From contig JALFGN010000115.1 in assembly GCA_022777285.1 (NCBI GenBank), forward strand, positions 1-64,000: a stretch of 64,000 nt of DNA, in the 5' to 3' direction. The notes under the pieces are model-generated. The model was not told the origin of the DNA and did no database searches. It was given only the letters and a program-made list of their open reading frames with translations. Positions 10,596 to 23,454 of this stretch are shown in pieces. This DNA comes from Blautia sp. (GTDB taxonomy: Bacteria > Bacillota > Clostridia > Lachnospirales > Lachnospiraceae). Both the position numbers and the translations under genes were made by a program. The stretch's first letter is position 1, and each line of letters opens with the position of its first letter.

Positions 10596-11585
10596 TTATG
10601 CTCCCAGGGTAGCAGCCATCACTGCTTTAATTGTATGCATACGATTTTCTGCTTCATCGAATACCACAGACTGGGCAGATTCGAATACTTCATCGGTCAC
10701 TTCCATATCTGTAATTCCGAAACGCTGTCCCATCTCTTTTCCAATAGTAGTTTCCAGATCGTGGAATGCAGGCAGACAATGAAGGAAGATCGCCTGGCTT
10801 CCTGCATTTTCCATTACTTCTTTTGTTACTTTATATGGAGTCAGTTCGCGGATTCTTTCTTCCCATACTTCATCCGGTTCCCCCATAGACACCCACACAT
10901 CTGTGTAAATAACATCCGCTCCTTTTGTACCTTCTTTCACATTTTCAGTCAGAGTAATCGTTGCACCGGATTCCTTTGCAAAACCTTCACACTCTTTTAC
11001 CAGTTCCTCATTCGGGAAGTATTTTTTCGGTGCACATGCTACGAAATGCATACCCATTTTTGCGCAAAGTATCATAAGAGAATTTCCCATATTATAACGA
11101 GCATCTCCCATATATACCAGTTTTACCCCTTTTACTCTTCCCAGATGTTCACGAATTGTAAGCAAATCTGCTAACATCTGTGTCGGATGATATTCATTCG
11201 TAAGACCATTCCAAACAGGAACACCTGCATATTTCGCCAGTTCTTCCACAATTTCCTGTCCGAATCCACGATATTCAATTCCATCATAGATTCTTCCCAG
11301 AACTCTTGCTGTATCGCGAATGCTTTCTTTTTTTCCGATCTGAGAACCTTTCGGATCCAGATAAGTGGTTCCCATTCCAAGATCATGAGCAGCCACTTCA
11401 AAAGAACAACGTGTTCTTGTACTTGTCTTTTCAAAAATCAGTGCTACATTTTTTCCCTTTAAGGTGTCTACCGGAATTCCCTGTTTTTTCTTTTCTTTAT
11501 ATTCTGCTGAAAGGTTAATCAGATATTCAATTTCTTCCGGTGTAAAATCTTTTAGTGTCAGAAAATTGCGTCCTTTTAAATCCAT
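10596..11585 (-). CDS. argF: Ornithine carbamoyltransferase
   Basis: [44 protein letters not shown]. Confidence 0.95.
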   Translation of the reverse strand: MDLKGRNFLTLKDFTPEEIEYLINLSAEYKEKKKQGIPVDTLKGKNVALIFEKTSTRTRCSFEVAAHDLGMGTTYLDPKGSQIGKKESIRDTARVLGRIYDGIEYRGFGQEIVEELAKYAGVPVWNGLTNEYHPTQMLADLLTIREHLGRVKGVKLVYMGDARYNMGNSLMILCAKMGMHFVACAPKKYFPNEELVKECEGFAKESGATITLTENVKEGTKGADVIYTDVWVSMGEPDEVWEERIRELTPYKVTKEVMENAGSQAIFLHCLPAFHDLETTIGKEMGQRFGITDMEVTDEVFESAQSVVFDEAENRMHTIKAVMAATLGA

Positions 11586-11622
11586 TTTTTTATCCTCCTC
11601 ATAGCTGTATCTTTATATATCT

Positions 11623-12801
11623 TTATATCAGAATATCCCTGGAAATAATCTGTACAAAAGCAGGTATTTCCTGCCCTGACAGGCGGTAAAATTTTTCATA
11701 TACCTTATCCTGCAGTTCCCTCAAAGTATATATTTTATACTTGCTGATCCGACATAGTTTCGCTGTAGCCTCCAGCATAGACAGATAGAGTTCTTTATAA
11801 CTCCAGTCTCTGGACAATTTGAATTCTTCCGCCATAACTGGAAGTACGACCTCTGTCATGTTTCTCACATATTTCTTTGGTTCTTTTGGAATCTGACAGA
11901 TTTCCATCAGATATTCATATATACTGTCATCCAGTTGTATTAACTGCTTTAAATAATAACACTCTTCTTCCGATTCATCAATATAATAAATTTTTCCCTC
12001 CAGCCCATACAGCATCCGCATCGTATCATAATAACCCAGTTTCATATGTCTGCGGCTCTTTCTGCTGTCAAATTCCATAATACTTCCGAGGCTGACTCTT
12101 GGTTCGACTGTATAAACTGTGGTTCCTTCCGGTATTTTTACTTTTTTCTCCCGTCCGATTCCAAAAATGCGAACCATAATGATATCCTCATACCCCCTGC
12201 TCACAAGAGAACCAAGCGGCACATTGTTGATGGCTCCTCCATCTACATATGTTTTGCCATGCAGTTTTTCGTTTTTAAATAAAGGAAAAATATAAGCACT
12301 TGCCAACAGAAAATCCTGTATCAGGGAAGGATCACTTTTCTTTATATCAATATCCAGCTCTTTCCACTCATCCACATCAAAAGTAAGAATATAAAGATCT
12401 ATCGGTGAATGCATGATTTTCTGTTCATCAATGCAGTCATGAATCAATGCCCGCAAAGGAGCCACATCAATGCCGCCTTCTTTCATAAATTCCAATGCAT
12501 CCTTCACCATATCCATATCCAGCTTTTTCTGCCTGAACAGATATTCCATTTTCTCATCATCCACAGACATGATTCTGGAATAAGTAATATTCTCCCATAC
12601 TTTTCTGGCATTTTCGTAATCTCCCATGCAGATCAGCGCCCCGTTTAAAGCCCCCACACTGGTCCCTGCAATCCCTTTCAATTTCACTCCTGCTTCCCGC
12701 AGTGCCTTCCAGGCACCAATCTGGTAAGCACCTTTTGCACCTCCACCTTCCAGTACAAGCCCATATTCTTTTGTAAGATCAATAATCGGTTTCATATACA
12801 T
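11623..12801 (-). CDS. Patatin-like phospholipase family protein
   Basis: LVLEGGGAKGAYQIGAWKAL; GTSVGALNG (GxSxG); YVDGGAINNVP (DGG). Confidence 0.9.
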   Translation of the reverse strand: MYMKPIIDLTKEYGLVLEGGGAKGAYQIGAWKALREAGVKLKGIAGTSVGALNGALICMGDYENARKVWENITYSRIMSVDDEKMEYLFRQKKLDMDMVKDALEFMKEGGIDVAPLRALIHDCIDEQKIMHSPIDLYILTFDVDEWKELDIDIKKSDPSLIQDFLLASAYIFPLFKNEKLHGKTYVDGGAINNVPLGSLVSRGYEDIIMVRIFGIGREKKVKIPEGTTVYTVEPRVSLGSIMEFDSRKSRRHMKLGYYDTMRMLYGLEGKIYYIDESEEECYYLKQLIQLDDSIYEYLMEICQIPKEPKKYVRNMTEVVLPVMAEEFKLSRDWSYKELYLSMLEATAKLCRISKYKIYTLRELQDKVYEKFYRLSGQEIPAFVQIISRDILI

Positions 12802-12819
12802 ACCACCTTTGTAAAAAAA

Positions 12820-12865
12820 GGACCCTGTCTGCCTTCAGTTATTTAACCGAAGCACAACAGGGTCC
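12820..12865 (-). terminator. Intrinsic terminator downstream of the stomatin-like gene
   Basis: GGACCCTGT...ACAGGGTCC stem with the minus-strand T tract at 12813-12819. Confidence 0.75.
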
Positions 12866-12877
12866 TCCTCATTTTTA

Positions 12878-13810
12878 TTATTTATGTTCGTCTTTTACGA
12901 TTTCTTTTAATGAAGCAGCCAGCCCTGCGATTCCCTGAATATCGGAGGGAATAATAATCTTTGTTGCTTTCCCGTCTGCTGCCTGGGCAAATGCTTCCAG
13001 GCTTTTCAGTGTAAGTACACTCTCATCGGCTCCTGCCTCTTTAATAAACCGAATACCATCGGCTTTGGCCTGCTGCACTTTTAAAATTGCCTGTGCCTGT
13101 CCTTCAGCCTCCTTGATCATCTTTTCTTTCTCCGCTTCTGCCCGCAGAATCGCAGCCTGTTTTTCTGCTTCTGCATCCAAAATCGCAGACTCTTTTTTAC
13201 CCTCTGCCACCAGAATCGTAGATTTCTTCTGACCTTCTGCAATCAGGATTGCTTCACGACGTTCACGTTCCGCTTTCATCTGTTTCTCCATAGCTTCCTG
13301 AATAGCAGCCGGAGGAATGATGTTTTTCAGTTCCACACGATTTACTTTAATGCCCCATGGGTCAGTAGCAACATCCAGTGATGCGCGCATCTTCGTATTA
13401 ATAATTTCTCTGGAAGTCAGCGTAGCATCCAGTTCCATATCACCGATAATATTACGAAGTGTAGTTGCTGTCAGATTTTCAATCGCCATGATCGGGTTTT
13501 CCACACCATACGCAAATAAACGGGGATCCGTAATCTGGAAAAAGACAACCGTATCGATTCTCATGGTAACATTATCTTTTGTAATAACTGGCTGTGGTGC
13601 AAAATCCACAACCTGTTCTTTCAGATTCACCCGTTTTGCAATTCGATCAACAAAAGGCAATTTCATATGAAGACCCGTTGACCAGGTCTCTTTGTACATT
13701 CCCAGACGTTCAATGATCATAGCATGGGCCTGCGGTACAATCCGGATACAGGATGCTGCAGTAATCAGTACCAGTATAATAAAAATCACCAGTAATATAA
13801 TTCCCAACAT
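12878..13810 (-). CDS. SPFH domain / stomatin-like (QmcA-type) membrane protein
   Basis: One TM helix, IRIVPQAHAMIIERLGMYKETWSTGLHMKLPFVDRIAKRVNLKEQVVDF and an A/E/K-rich coiled coil. Confidence 0.92.
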   Translation of the reverse strand: MLGIILLVIFIILVLITAASCIRIVPQAHAMIIERLGMYKETWSTGLHMKLPFVDRIAKRVNLKEQVVDFAPQPVITKDNVTMRIDTVVFFQITDPRLFAYGVENPIMAIENLTATTLRNIIGDMELDATLTSREIINTKMRASLDVATDPWGIKVNRVELKNIIPPAAIQEAMEKQMKAERERREAILIAEGQKKSTILVAEGKKESAILDAEAEKQAAILRAEAEKEKMIKEAEGQAQAILKVQQAKADGIRFIKEAGADESVLTLKSLEAFAQAADGKATKIIIPSDIQGIAGLAASLKEIVKDEHK

Positions 13811-13811
13811 A

Positions 13812-14264
13812 TCATTTCTCCTCCTCTACAATTACTTTTACACCTTCAACAGCAGTTACTCTTACTACTTTTCCTTCTTCAATGACCGTATTCTCTTTTG
13901 CTTTTGCAGACCACTCCATTCCGTTCAGTACAACCTGACCGGTTCCTTTGAGATTATCGATCGTCTTAATTACAATTGCCTTCTCTCCCGGAAGACTGTC
14001 CACATTTGTTTTTTTCACATTTTTGTTCATGTAGCGCATGGCAACCGGTCTGGTAAAAATCAGGAGTAAAATGGAAACCACCAGAAATGCCAGAATCTGC
14101 AGCCATACCGGTCCTTTCAGAAGTGCTATCAGAAATGCAACAAAAGCACCTCCTGCAAACCAAATCGTAGTAAGACCCAATGTAATGATTTCAATCACCA
14201 GGAGTATTGCCAGTAGAATCAACCATCCTACTGCTATCATTCCAGCTGTTAATTCCATATACAT
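13812..14264 (-). CDS. NfeD family protein
   Basis: TM segments plus C-terminal OB-like domain (GEKAIVIKTIDNLKGTGQVVLNGMEWSAKA); partner of the adjacent stomatin. Confidence 0.88.
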   Translation of the reverse strand: MYMELTAGMIAVGWLILLAILLVIEIITLGLTTIWFAGGAFVAFLIALLKGPVWLQILAFLVVSILLLIFTRPVAMRYMNKNVKKTNVDSLPGEKAIVIKTIDNLKGTGQVVLNGMEWSAKAKENTVIEEGKVVRVTAVEGVKVIVEEEK

Positions 14265-14358
14265 CCCTCCAAAAAAATCAGTCCTTTACGACTATATTAT
14301 ATCCATTTGAGAATATTATATCGTAAAAGACTGAAAATAACAATAATTTTAAGATTTC

Positions 14359-15138
14359 TTAATAAAATGTCTGATTCCCTATTGTCAGACCATTTCCACT
14401 TCCTGCATGAAAAAACAAACAATTTCCAATGGTATTTGCTCCTGCAAATACATCCTGTGCTGCTGCATAACAATCTGCATTGGCACCTCTTGAAAGCACA
14501 GAAGAAAGTTTTCCGGTCCACACCGGCTCAAACTGTCCACTCTGATAAATCACTTCAGAAAGAGTATTTGGGAACTGGCTGCTGCGCATACGATTCATAA
14601 TAACCGCACCCACACCGATTTTTCCTTCATAAGACTCTCCCCCGGCTTCACATTCAATAATAGCCGCCATCAGATCCAGATCCGACCCGGATATTCCTGC
14701 TGTCTGCACGGCTTCTGCTGATACCTCCTGAATATTTTCATTTACGGTTTCCTGAATCGTTATATTTTCTGCTTCCACCGTTTCATTTCCCATACCATAA
14801 AGCGCTTCGTAGAGATTCTTTGCATCTTCACCATATAGAAGCAGATCTTGACGAATGTATCCTTCTACTTCTCCTGAGGTAATCTGTGCCCATCCATCTT
14901 GTCTTCCTGTAATCGTAGCAACAGCTCCGGAAGGAAGACGACCTACACATTTACTGTTTACATCTGCATTTTCACGGATATTGGCATATGTAATTACATT
15001 TGCCGCCGCTTTATCACTCCAGTTATAAGAAATGATATTGTCATCTGCAGAATCTGCCAGAACAGGAATACTTCCCAAAACAGACAGTGCTCCCACCATT
15101 CCCAGGCAACATAAAATACGTTGTAATCTTTCTTTCAT
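14359..15138 (-). CDS. Cell wall hydrolase, SleB-like, with SH3 domain
   Basis: Signal peptide, SH3-like ANIRENADVNSKCVGRLPSGAVATI, Hydrolase_2 motif LMAAIIECEAGGESYEGKIGVGAVIMNRM. Confidence 0.88.
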   Translation of the reverse strand: MKERLQRILCCLGMVGALSVLGSIPVLADSADDNIISYNWSDKAAANVITYANIRENADVNSKCVGRLPSGAVATITGRQDGWAQITSGEVEGYIRQDLLLYGEDAKNLYEALYGMGNETVEAENITIQETVNENIQEVSAEAVQTAGISGSDLDLMAAIIECEAGGESYEGKIGVGAVIMNRMRSSQFPNTLSEVIYQSGQFEPVWTGKLSSVLSRGANADCYAAAQDVFAGANTIGNCLFFHAGSGNGLTIGNQTFY

Positions 15139-15214
15139 AATAAATAAGACCTCCCAAATTGTTTTGTTGACGCGTCTTAATTGTTACATATTTATTAATT
15201 TTTATTACGAAATT

Positions 15215-15243
15215 ATTTTAACAAGATTACATTTCTAAGTCAA
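15215..15243 (-). promoter_or_regulatory. Sigma-70-type promoter for the SleB-like hydrolase
   Basis: Minus strand TTGACT - 17 nt - TAAAAT. Confidence 0.6.
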
Positions 15244-15279
15244 GCGGGTATTTTTTGTAAGTTTTGGAAGGATTTTGTA

Positions 15280-16086
15280 TTAGATTCTTTGTCTCAACGT
15301 CTCATACATAAGAATCCCTGCTGCCATTGCCGCATTCAAAGATTCTACCTGTCCCTTCATTGGAATTTTAATCAGACAGTCCGCAGACTCTGACAATTCA
15401 TTACTGAGTCCGTTTCCTTCATTTCCAATGAAAAATGCTGTCCCTCCACGATAATTTTCCTGATGGTACCAGTTTTTTCCCTTTAAATGAGCTGCATAGG
15501 TCCGGATTCCCTGTTTCTTTAATACCGGTAAGAGCTGCACAATGGATTCCGCCTGTAATACCGGCATTCTGTAGATCGAACCCATAGTAGAACGAATCAC
15601 TTTGGGATTATACAGATCGACACAATTTTTGCTTACTATAATCCCGGTCACGCCAGCTCCTTCTGCTGTACGCAGAATCGTCCCCATATTCCCAGGATCC
15701 TGCAGATCTTCCAGAATCATAAGAAAAGGCATCTTTTTGTCTTCTCTTTTCTCCAACATTTTTTCCAGGCTGATTTCTTTTTGACGAATCAAACACAAAA
15801 TTCCCTGTGGTGTTACCGTATCAGACAGAGACCGAAACACTTTGTCCTCCACTTCTTCCACCTGTCTTCCCGAATCTGTCATTCCTTTTTCTTTCAACAG
15901 CTTTCTGTTCCCTTCTTCTTTCAAAAAAGCAGAAGATACATACACCTTTTCGATACGCTCCTCTGGTGCTTCCCGGAACATTTTTATTCCTTCTACCACA
16001 AAAAGCCCGCTATCTCTGCGGGCCTTTGCTTTTTTCATCAGCTGTTGAATATTTTTCATCTGTCCATTCGACATACTCGTAATCAT
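15280..16086 (-). CDS. TrmH/SpoU family RNA 2'-O-methyltransferase
   Basis: ILEDLQDPGNMGTILRTAEGAGVTGIIVS, FIGNEGNGLSNEL, IPMKGQVESLNAAMAAGILMYE. Confidence 0.93.
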   Translation of the reverse strand: MITSMSNGQMKNIQQLMKKAKARRDSGLFVVEGIKMFREAPEERIEKVYVSSAFLKEEGNRKLLKEKGMTDSGRQVEEVEDKVFRSLSDTVTPQGILCLIRQKEISLEKMLEKREDKKMPFLMILEDLQDPGNMGTILRTAEGAGVTGIIVSKNCVDLYNPKVIRSTMGSIYRMPVLQAESIVQLLPVLKKQGIRTYAAHLKGKNWYHQENYRGGTAFFIGNEGNGLSNELSESADCLIKIPMKGQVESLNAAMAAGILMYETLRQRI

Positions 16087-16098
16087 ACGAATCTCCCT

Positions 16099-16755
16099 TC
16101 AGCTGTTTTCCTTCAATTTTCTCAGAACCGCATTGGTTCCCACAATTCCCAGAATCTGATCTGTACGCAAAGGACTGTTCGGATCAATATTAATACTTAC
16201 CTGTCCATTTTCTTTCAGTGCAATTACATTCAATCCATGATTTTGTCTGAGATTCAGTTCTTTGAGATTTTTTCCTACCCATTTTTCAAGGACCGGCATT
16301 TCCACGATACTCACTTCATCCGAAAGTTCAAAGAAATCCTGAAAGCCACCGGATATAAAATTTCCTGCCACACGTTTTCCGGTAACCTGCTCCGGAAAGA
16401 TAATCTCATCTGCACCCACTTTCTTCAGAATCTGTCCATGAAGTGCTCCATTTGCTTTTACCATAACATAAGGTACGCCAGCCTCTTTCACAAACAAAGT
16501 GGTCACTACACTTGCCTCCATTTTATCGGAAAATCCGATCACTGCCACATCAATATGAGAAAAATCCAGAGATTCCAGAACTCCAGGATCCGTTACATCC
16601 GCACAGAGCGGATAGGTCACATAAGGAGATAATGCCTGAATTTTTTCACTGTTTCGATCCACAGCCAACACTTCACACCCTGCTTTGGCCAATGTTTCTG
16701 CCACAGCATATCCAAATTTTCCCAGCCCTATAACTGCATATGTTTTTTTCTTCAT
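16099..16755 (-). CDS. ktrA: Potassium uptake regulatory protein (TrkA/KtrA family)
   Basis: YAVIGLGKFGYAVAETLAKAGCEVLAVD RCK domain plus TrkA-C region. Confidence 0.9.
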   Translation of the reverse strand: MKKKTYAVIGLGKFGYAVAETLAKAGCEVLAVDRNSEKIQALSPYVTYPLCADVTDPGVLESLDFSHIDVAVIGFSDKMEASVVTTLFVKEAGVPYVMVKANGALHGQILKKVGADEIIFPEQVTGKRVAGNFISGGFQDFFELSDEVSIVEMPVLEKWVGKNLKELNLRQNHGLNVIALKENGQVSINIDPNSPLRTDQILGIVGTNAVLRKLKENS

Positions 16756-16773
16756 TTCCCACTCTCCGTTCCA

Positions 16774-19199
<2,426 letters not shown>

Positions 19200-19235
19200 C
19201 TATAACTTCCCTCTTGACCTCTAATCGTATTTATT

Positions 19236-22200
19236 CTAATGCATTTTCATAAGTTTTTCAATACTCTTTTCCACAACTTTTACGTTGGCCTGTCCATATT
19301 TTTCGTACAGTTTGCCGATTAATGTCTGGTCAGCTTTTACAGTTTTTCCTTGTCCCAATCGTTTGATTGCTTTTGGAGAACGAATATAAACCACCACAGG
19401 ATCCTTTCCATCCGAATCTTTTAAAAGCTCATAAAACTCATTTTCCTGAGCCAGAAATGCTTCTTTTGTATCAAACTGTACCCATAGTTCTCTTGGCACA
19501 TCATCAAAAGAATCGATTGTTTCACAGATCAGTTTACTTGCCTTATCATCTTCTGCATTGACTCTTCCTCTGACAAATACTTTATCATCCACATTCATCA
19601 TAGCTGAATTTTTTTCATAATCCCGTGGAAAAACTACTATTTCCACGGTTCCTACCAGGTCCTCCAGTGTCAGAAATGCCATGACTTTATTTGTTTTTGT
19701 ATATTTGATCGTTTTATTAATGATCATTCCGCCGACTGTGACTTTTGCCCCATCGATCACTTTAGGCACGCCTGTTTCTTCATCCGGTACAAAATCCGAA
19801 GTAACGGCTGTAATATTTTTTCTCCATCTCTCTTCATATTCTTCCAGCGGATGTCCTGTGATATACACACCCAACACTTCTTTTTCAAAAGCCAGCTTCG
19901 CTTCTCTGGTATATTCTTCCACATCCGGCATACGGATTTCATAAGCTTCTCTTTCTTCTGCGGACACCAGATCAAACAGGCTCATCTGTCCTGTCATTGC
20001 ATTTTTCTTTTCCTGATTCACAGCATCCAGAATCTGTACATAGACCATCATCTTCTGCCGCCTGTTTCCAGGTACTCCATCAAAAGCACCTGCTTTGATC
20101 AGATTTTCAATGGTTCTTTTATTTACATCTTTTCCTGCCATCCGCTCGATAAAATCTTTAAGTGACCGAAATTTCCCCCTCTGTGTTCTTTCCTCTACCA
20201 GACTTTCAATCACCGGTTTTCCAATGCTTTTAATCGCAGACAGACCATAACGGATTGCACCGCCATCCACAGAAAAGGAACTTTCTCCCTGATTGACATC
20301 CGGAGGAAGAATACTGATTCCCATTCGTCTGCTTGACAAAATATATTCCGATACTTTCGACGGATTTTCAATGACCGATGTCATAAGCGCTGCCATAAAT
20401 TCTACCGGATAATAACACTTCAAAAAAGCAGTCTGATAAGATACTACGGCATAGGCTGCAGCATGTGATTTATTAAAAGCATATTTTGCAAAGTCGATCA
20501 TATCATCATAGATTTTATTTGCCGTCTTCTCACGGATTCCACGGTTCACACAGCCAGGTACCCCTTCTTCTTCATTCCCATAAACAAAGTTCCGGCGTTC
20601 TTTTTCCATAACCGATGCTTTCTTTTTACTCATGGCTCTTCGTACCAGGTCACTTCTTCCCAGTGTATATCCTCCAAGAGACCTTACAATCTGCATGACC
20701 TGTTCCTGATATACGATACAACCATATGTTGCCTTCAGAATCGGTTCCAACTGCGGGCAATCATACGTGATGTTTTCCGGATTATTCTTTCCCCGGATAT
20801 ATTGTGGAATAAAATCCATAGGTCCAGGCCTGTACAAAGAAAGTCCTGCAATAATATCTTCCAGACTGCCCGGTTTCAGTTCCTTCATGAAATTGGTCAT
20901 TCCGCCGCTTTCAAGCTGAAACACACCTTCTGTTTTTCCCGCTCCAAGCATGGCATACACTTTCTGATCTTCATAATCGATGTGATCCATATCAAGAACG
21001 ATTCCCTTATCTCGTTCTACCAGTCTGGCGGCATTCTGAATCACGGTCAGCGTACGCAGTCCGAGAAAATCCATTTTCAGCAATCCCAGCTCTTCCAGTG
21101 TTGTCATGGTAAACTGCGTCACCAGTGAACCATCGGACGCTCTGGACAACGGTACATATTCCATGACCGGTTTCTGGCTGATCACCACACCTGCTGCATG
21201 CATAGAAGTATGACGCGGAAGTCCTTCCAGTCTTCTGCTCATATTGATGAGTTTTTTCACGGTCTCATCTGTATTATATAATTTACTTAACTCAGGATTT
21301 ATTTTCAGAGCTTTGTCTATGGTAATATTCAATTCCTGGGGAATCATTTTTGCAATGGAATCACATTGGGCGTAAGGCAGATCCATAACACGTCCCACGT
21401 CACGAATGACGCCTCTGGCAGCCATCGTACCAAAAGTAACAATTTGTACTACGCGGTCTTTTCCATACTTCTCTACTACATAATCAATAACTTCCTGACG
21501 TCTTTCAAAACAGAAATCCACATCAATATCCGGCATGGATACACGTTCCGGATTCAGGAAACGTTCAAACAGAAGATTATAGCGAATCGGATCCAACTTT
21601 GTAATTCCAAGCGTATAAGCTACCAGACTGCCTGCTGCTGATCCTCTTCCCGGTCCTACCATAATGTCATGGTCTCTTGCATACCGGATGAAATCCCACA
21701 CAATAAGGAAATAATCCACATACCCCATATTTTTAATAACACCCAACTCATAATTAAGACGTTCTTTCAAATCTTCTGTACATTCCGGATAACGTTCCTG
21801 TAATCCTTCAAAGCACAACCGATTCAGGTATTTCCATGCGGTATATCCTTTTGGAACATCAAACTTCGGCAGTTTTGTTACACCAAATTCAATCTCTACC
21901 TTGCATCTTTCTGCAATCTTATGGGTATTTTCTAATGCCTCCGGAATATACGGAAACAATTCCTGCATTTCTTCCGGGGATTTTACATAATATTGTCCTC
22001 CCTCATAACGCATACGGTCTTCATCCTGGAGACGTTTCCCCGTCTGCACGCACAGAAGAATATCATGAGCTTCTGCATCCGTATCATAAGTATAATGAAC
22101 GTCATTGGTCACCACCAGCTGGATACCGGTCTCCCGGCTCATGCGAAGCAGCTGCTGATTTACATGTTTTTGCTCCGGAATGCCGTGATCCTGCAGTTCC

Positions 22201-22724
22201 AGAAAGAAATTTCCTTTGCCGAAGATTTTTTCATAGCTAAGTGCTGCTGCCTTTGCCTCTTCGTAAAACCCTCTTGTCACAGTTCTTGCAACTTCACCTG
22301 CAAGACAAGCACTGAGTGCAATAATTCCTTCATGATATTTTTCCAGTATTTCTTTATCCACACGTGGTTTGTAATAAAATCCATCTACAAAACCCAGGGA
22401 TACGATTTTGATAAGATTCTGGTATCCTTCCTGATTTTCAGCAAGAAGCACCAGATGATAATAACGGTTCTCTTCTTTTCCCATTTCTTTGTCAAAGCGG
22501 GAACCGGGAGCCACATAGACCTCGCATCCAAGAATCGGCTTAATTCCTGCTGCTTTTGCCGCCTTATAAAAATCAATGCAACCAAACATGACACCGTGGT
22601 CAGTTATGGCTGCACTATCCATTCCCAGTTCTTTCACTCTGGCTACATATTCATTTATTTTGTTGGAACCGTCTAACAGGCTGTACTCCGTATGTACATG
22701 CAAATGCGTAAATTTCACTGTCAT
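19236..22724 (-). CDS. dnaE: DNA polymerase III subunit alpha
   Basis: 1162 aa; PHP domain HLHVHTEYSLLDGSNKI; PDIDVDFC; VGPGRGSAAGSLVAY; C-terminal OB fold. Confidence 0.97.
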   Translation of the reverse strand: MTVKFTHLHVHTEYSLLDGSNKINEYVARVKELGMDSAAITDHGVMFGCIDFYKAAKAAGIKPILGCEVYVAPGSRFDKEMGKEENRYYHLVLLAENQEGYQNLIKIVSLGFVDGFYYKPRVDKEILEKYHEGIIALSACLAGEVARTVTRGFYEEAKAAALSYEKIFGKGNFFLELQDHGIPEQKHVNQQLLRMSRETGIQLVVTNDVHYTYDTDAEAHDILLCVQTGKRLQDEDRMRYEGGQYYVKSPEEMQELFPYIPEALENTHKIAERCKVEIEFGVTKLPKFDVPKGYTAWKYLNRLCFEGLQERYPECTEDLKERLNYELGVIKNMGYVDYFLIVWDFIRYARDHDIMVGPGRGSAAGSLVAYTLGITKLDPIRYNLLFERFLNPERVSMPDIDVDFCFERRQEVIDYVVEKYGKDRVVQIVTFGTMAARGVIRDVGRVMDLPYAQCDSIAKMIPQELNITIDKALKINPELSKLYNTDETVKKLINMSRRLEGLPRHTSMHAAGVVISQKPVMEYVPLSRASDGSLVTQFTMTTLEELGLLKMDFLGLRTLTVIQNAARLVERDKGIVLDMDHIDYEDQKVYAMLGAGKTEGVFQLESGGMTNFMKELKPGSLEDIIAGLSLYRPGPMDFIPQYIRGKNNPENITYDCPQLEPILKATYGCIVYQEQVMQIVRSLGGYTLGRSDLVRRAMSKKKASVMEKERRNFVYGNEEEGVPGCVNRGIREKTANKIYDDMIDFAKYAFNKSHAAAYAVVSYQTAFLKCYYPVEFMAALMTSVIENPSKVSEYILSSRRMGISILPPDVNQGESSFSVDGGAIRYGLSAIKSIGKPVIESLVEERTQRGKFRSLKDFIERMAGKDVNKRTIENLIKAGAFDGVPGNRRQKMMVYVQILDAVNQEKKNAMTGQMSLFDLVSAEEREAYEIRMPDVEEYTREAKLAFEKEVLGVYITGHPLEEYEERWRKNITAVTSDFVPDEETGVPKVIDGAKVTVGGMIINKTIKYTKTNKVMAFLTLEDLVGTVEIVVFPRDYEKNSAMMNVDDKVFVRGRVNAEDDKASKLICETIDSFDDVPRELWVQFDTKEAFLAQENEFYELLKDSDGKDPVVVYIRSPKAIKRLGQGKTVKADQTLIGKLYEKYGQANVKVVEKSIEKLMKMH

Positions 22725-22751
22725 TCTCCTCTTTCCAACTTTAAAGACAGA

Positions 22752-23351
22752 TTATTCTCTTTCTCTGTTTATTTTGCGGAGAAGTATATTGTACCATTTT
22801 CCGCTGTAATCCTCTCCTCTTGCATCATTGGTTTTCCATATGTCAATCACTTCTATATTGTCAAAAGATTCCAGAAGATCATCCAGAGACGCTCTGTTAT
22901 AATCCAGATAGTAACGTCCGTTATATCTTCCATTTCTTTCTCCTTTTCGCACGGAAAAATACAAAATTCCGTCATCTTTCAGTGCTTCCAATATTTTTTC
23001 CATAACTCCATGGATTTTATCCGGTGAAAAATGTCCGAGTACTGCACACGCCCAGATTCCATGGAATACATCATCGAATTCCATCTCTTCCACACGCAGA
23101 TGCAGAATATCCCTTCCTGTATGAATCTCTGCCAGTTCACACATCTTTTCAGAGCCATCCATTGCTGTAACACTGAACCCCTCTTCTTCAAAAAACAAGG
23201 TGTCTCTTCCCGACCCGCAGCCTAAATCAAGCACTTCTGCATTTTCCGGAAGCAGCTTCATAAAGCGTTCCAGTTGCTCCTCCATGCTCAGTTCAACAGT
23301 TTCTTCATAATAAGGTACCGCGTATCGGTCATAATAATCAATCGAGTCCAC
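22752..23351 (-). CDS. Class I SAM-dependent methyltransferase
   Basis: AEVLDLGCGSGRDTLFFEEEGFSVTAMDGSEKM. Confidence 0.88.
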   Translation of the reverse strand: MDSIDYYDRYAVPYYEETVELSMEEQLERFMKLLPENAEVLDLGCGSGRDTLFFEEEGFSVTAMDGSEKMCELAEIHTGRDILHLRVEEMEFDDVFHGIWACAVLGHFSPDKIHGVMEKILEALKDDGILYFSVRKGERNGRYNGRYYLDYNRASLDDLLESFDNIEVIDIWKTNDARGEDYSGKWYNILLRKINRERE

Positions 23352-23454
23352 TTATTTTCCTCCTTCTGGACAATACAAAACATCTTAATGCTAATGTGTC
23401 TGGTCATTAGCTGGTCGGAGTAATTATATCATACTTATTTTCATTCGTGAAGCA

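Noticed and set aside
12878-14264. SPFH/NfeD pair as a novel system
   Set aside because: Stomatin-NfeD gene pairs are a well-known conserved arrangement; the patatin gene beside it is separated by a terminator.
15781-16632. 283-aa plus-strand ORF
   Set aside because: Antisense across two well-supported genes (TrmH-family methylase and ktrA); Phe/His/Ser/Cys-rich without domain.
21993-22676. 227-aa plus-strand ORF
   Set aside because: Antisense of the dnaE N-terminal region (PHP domain).
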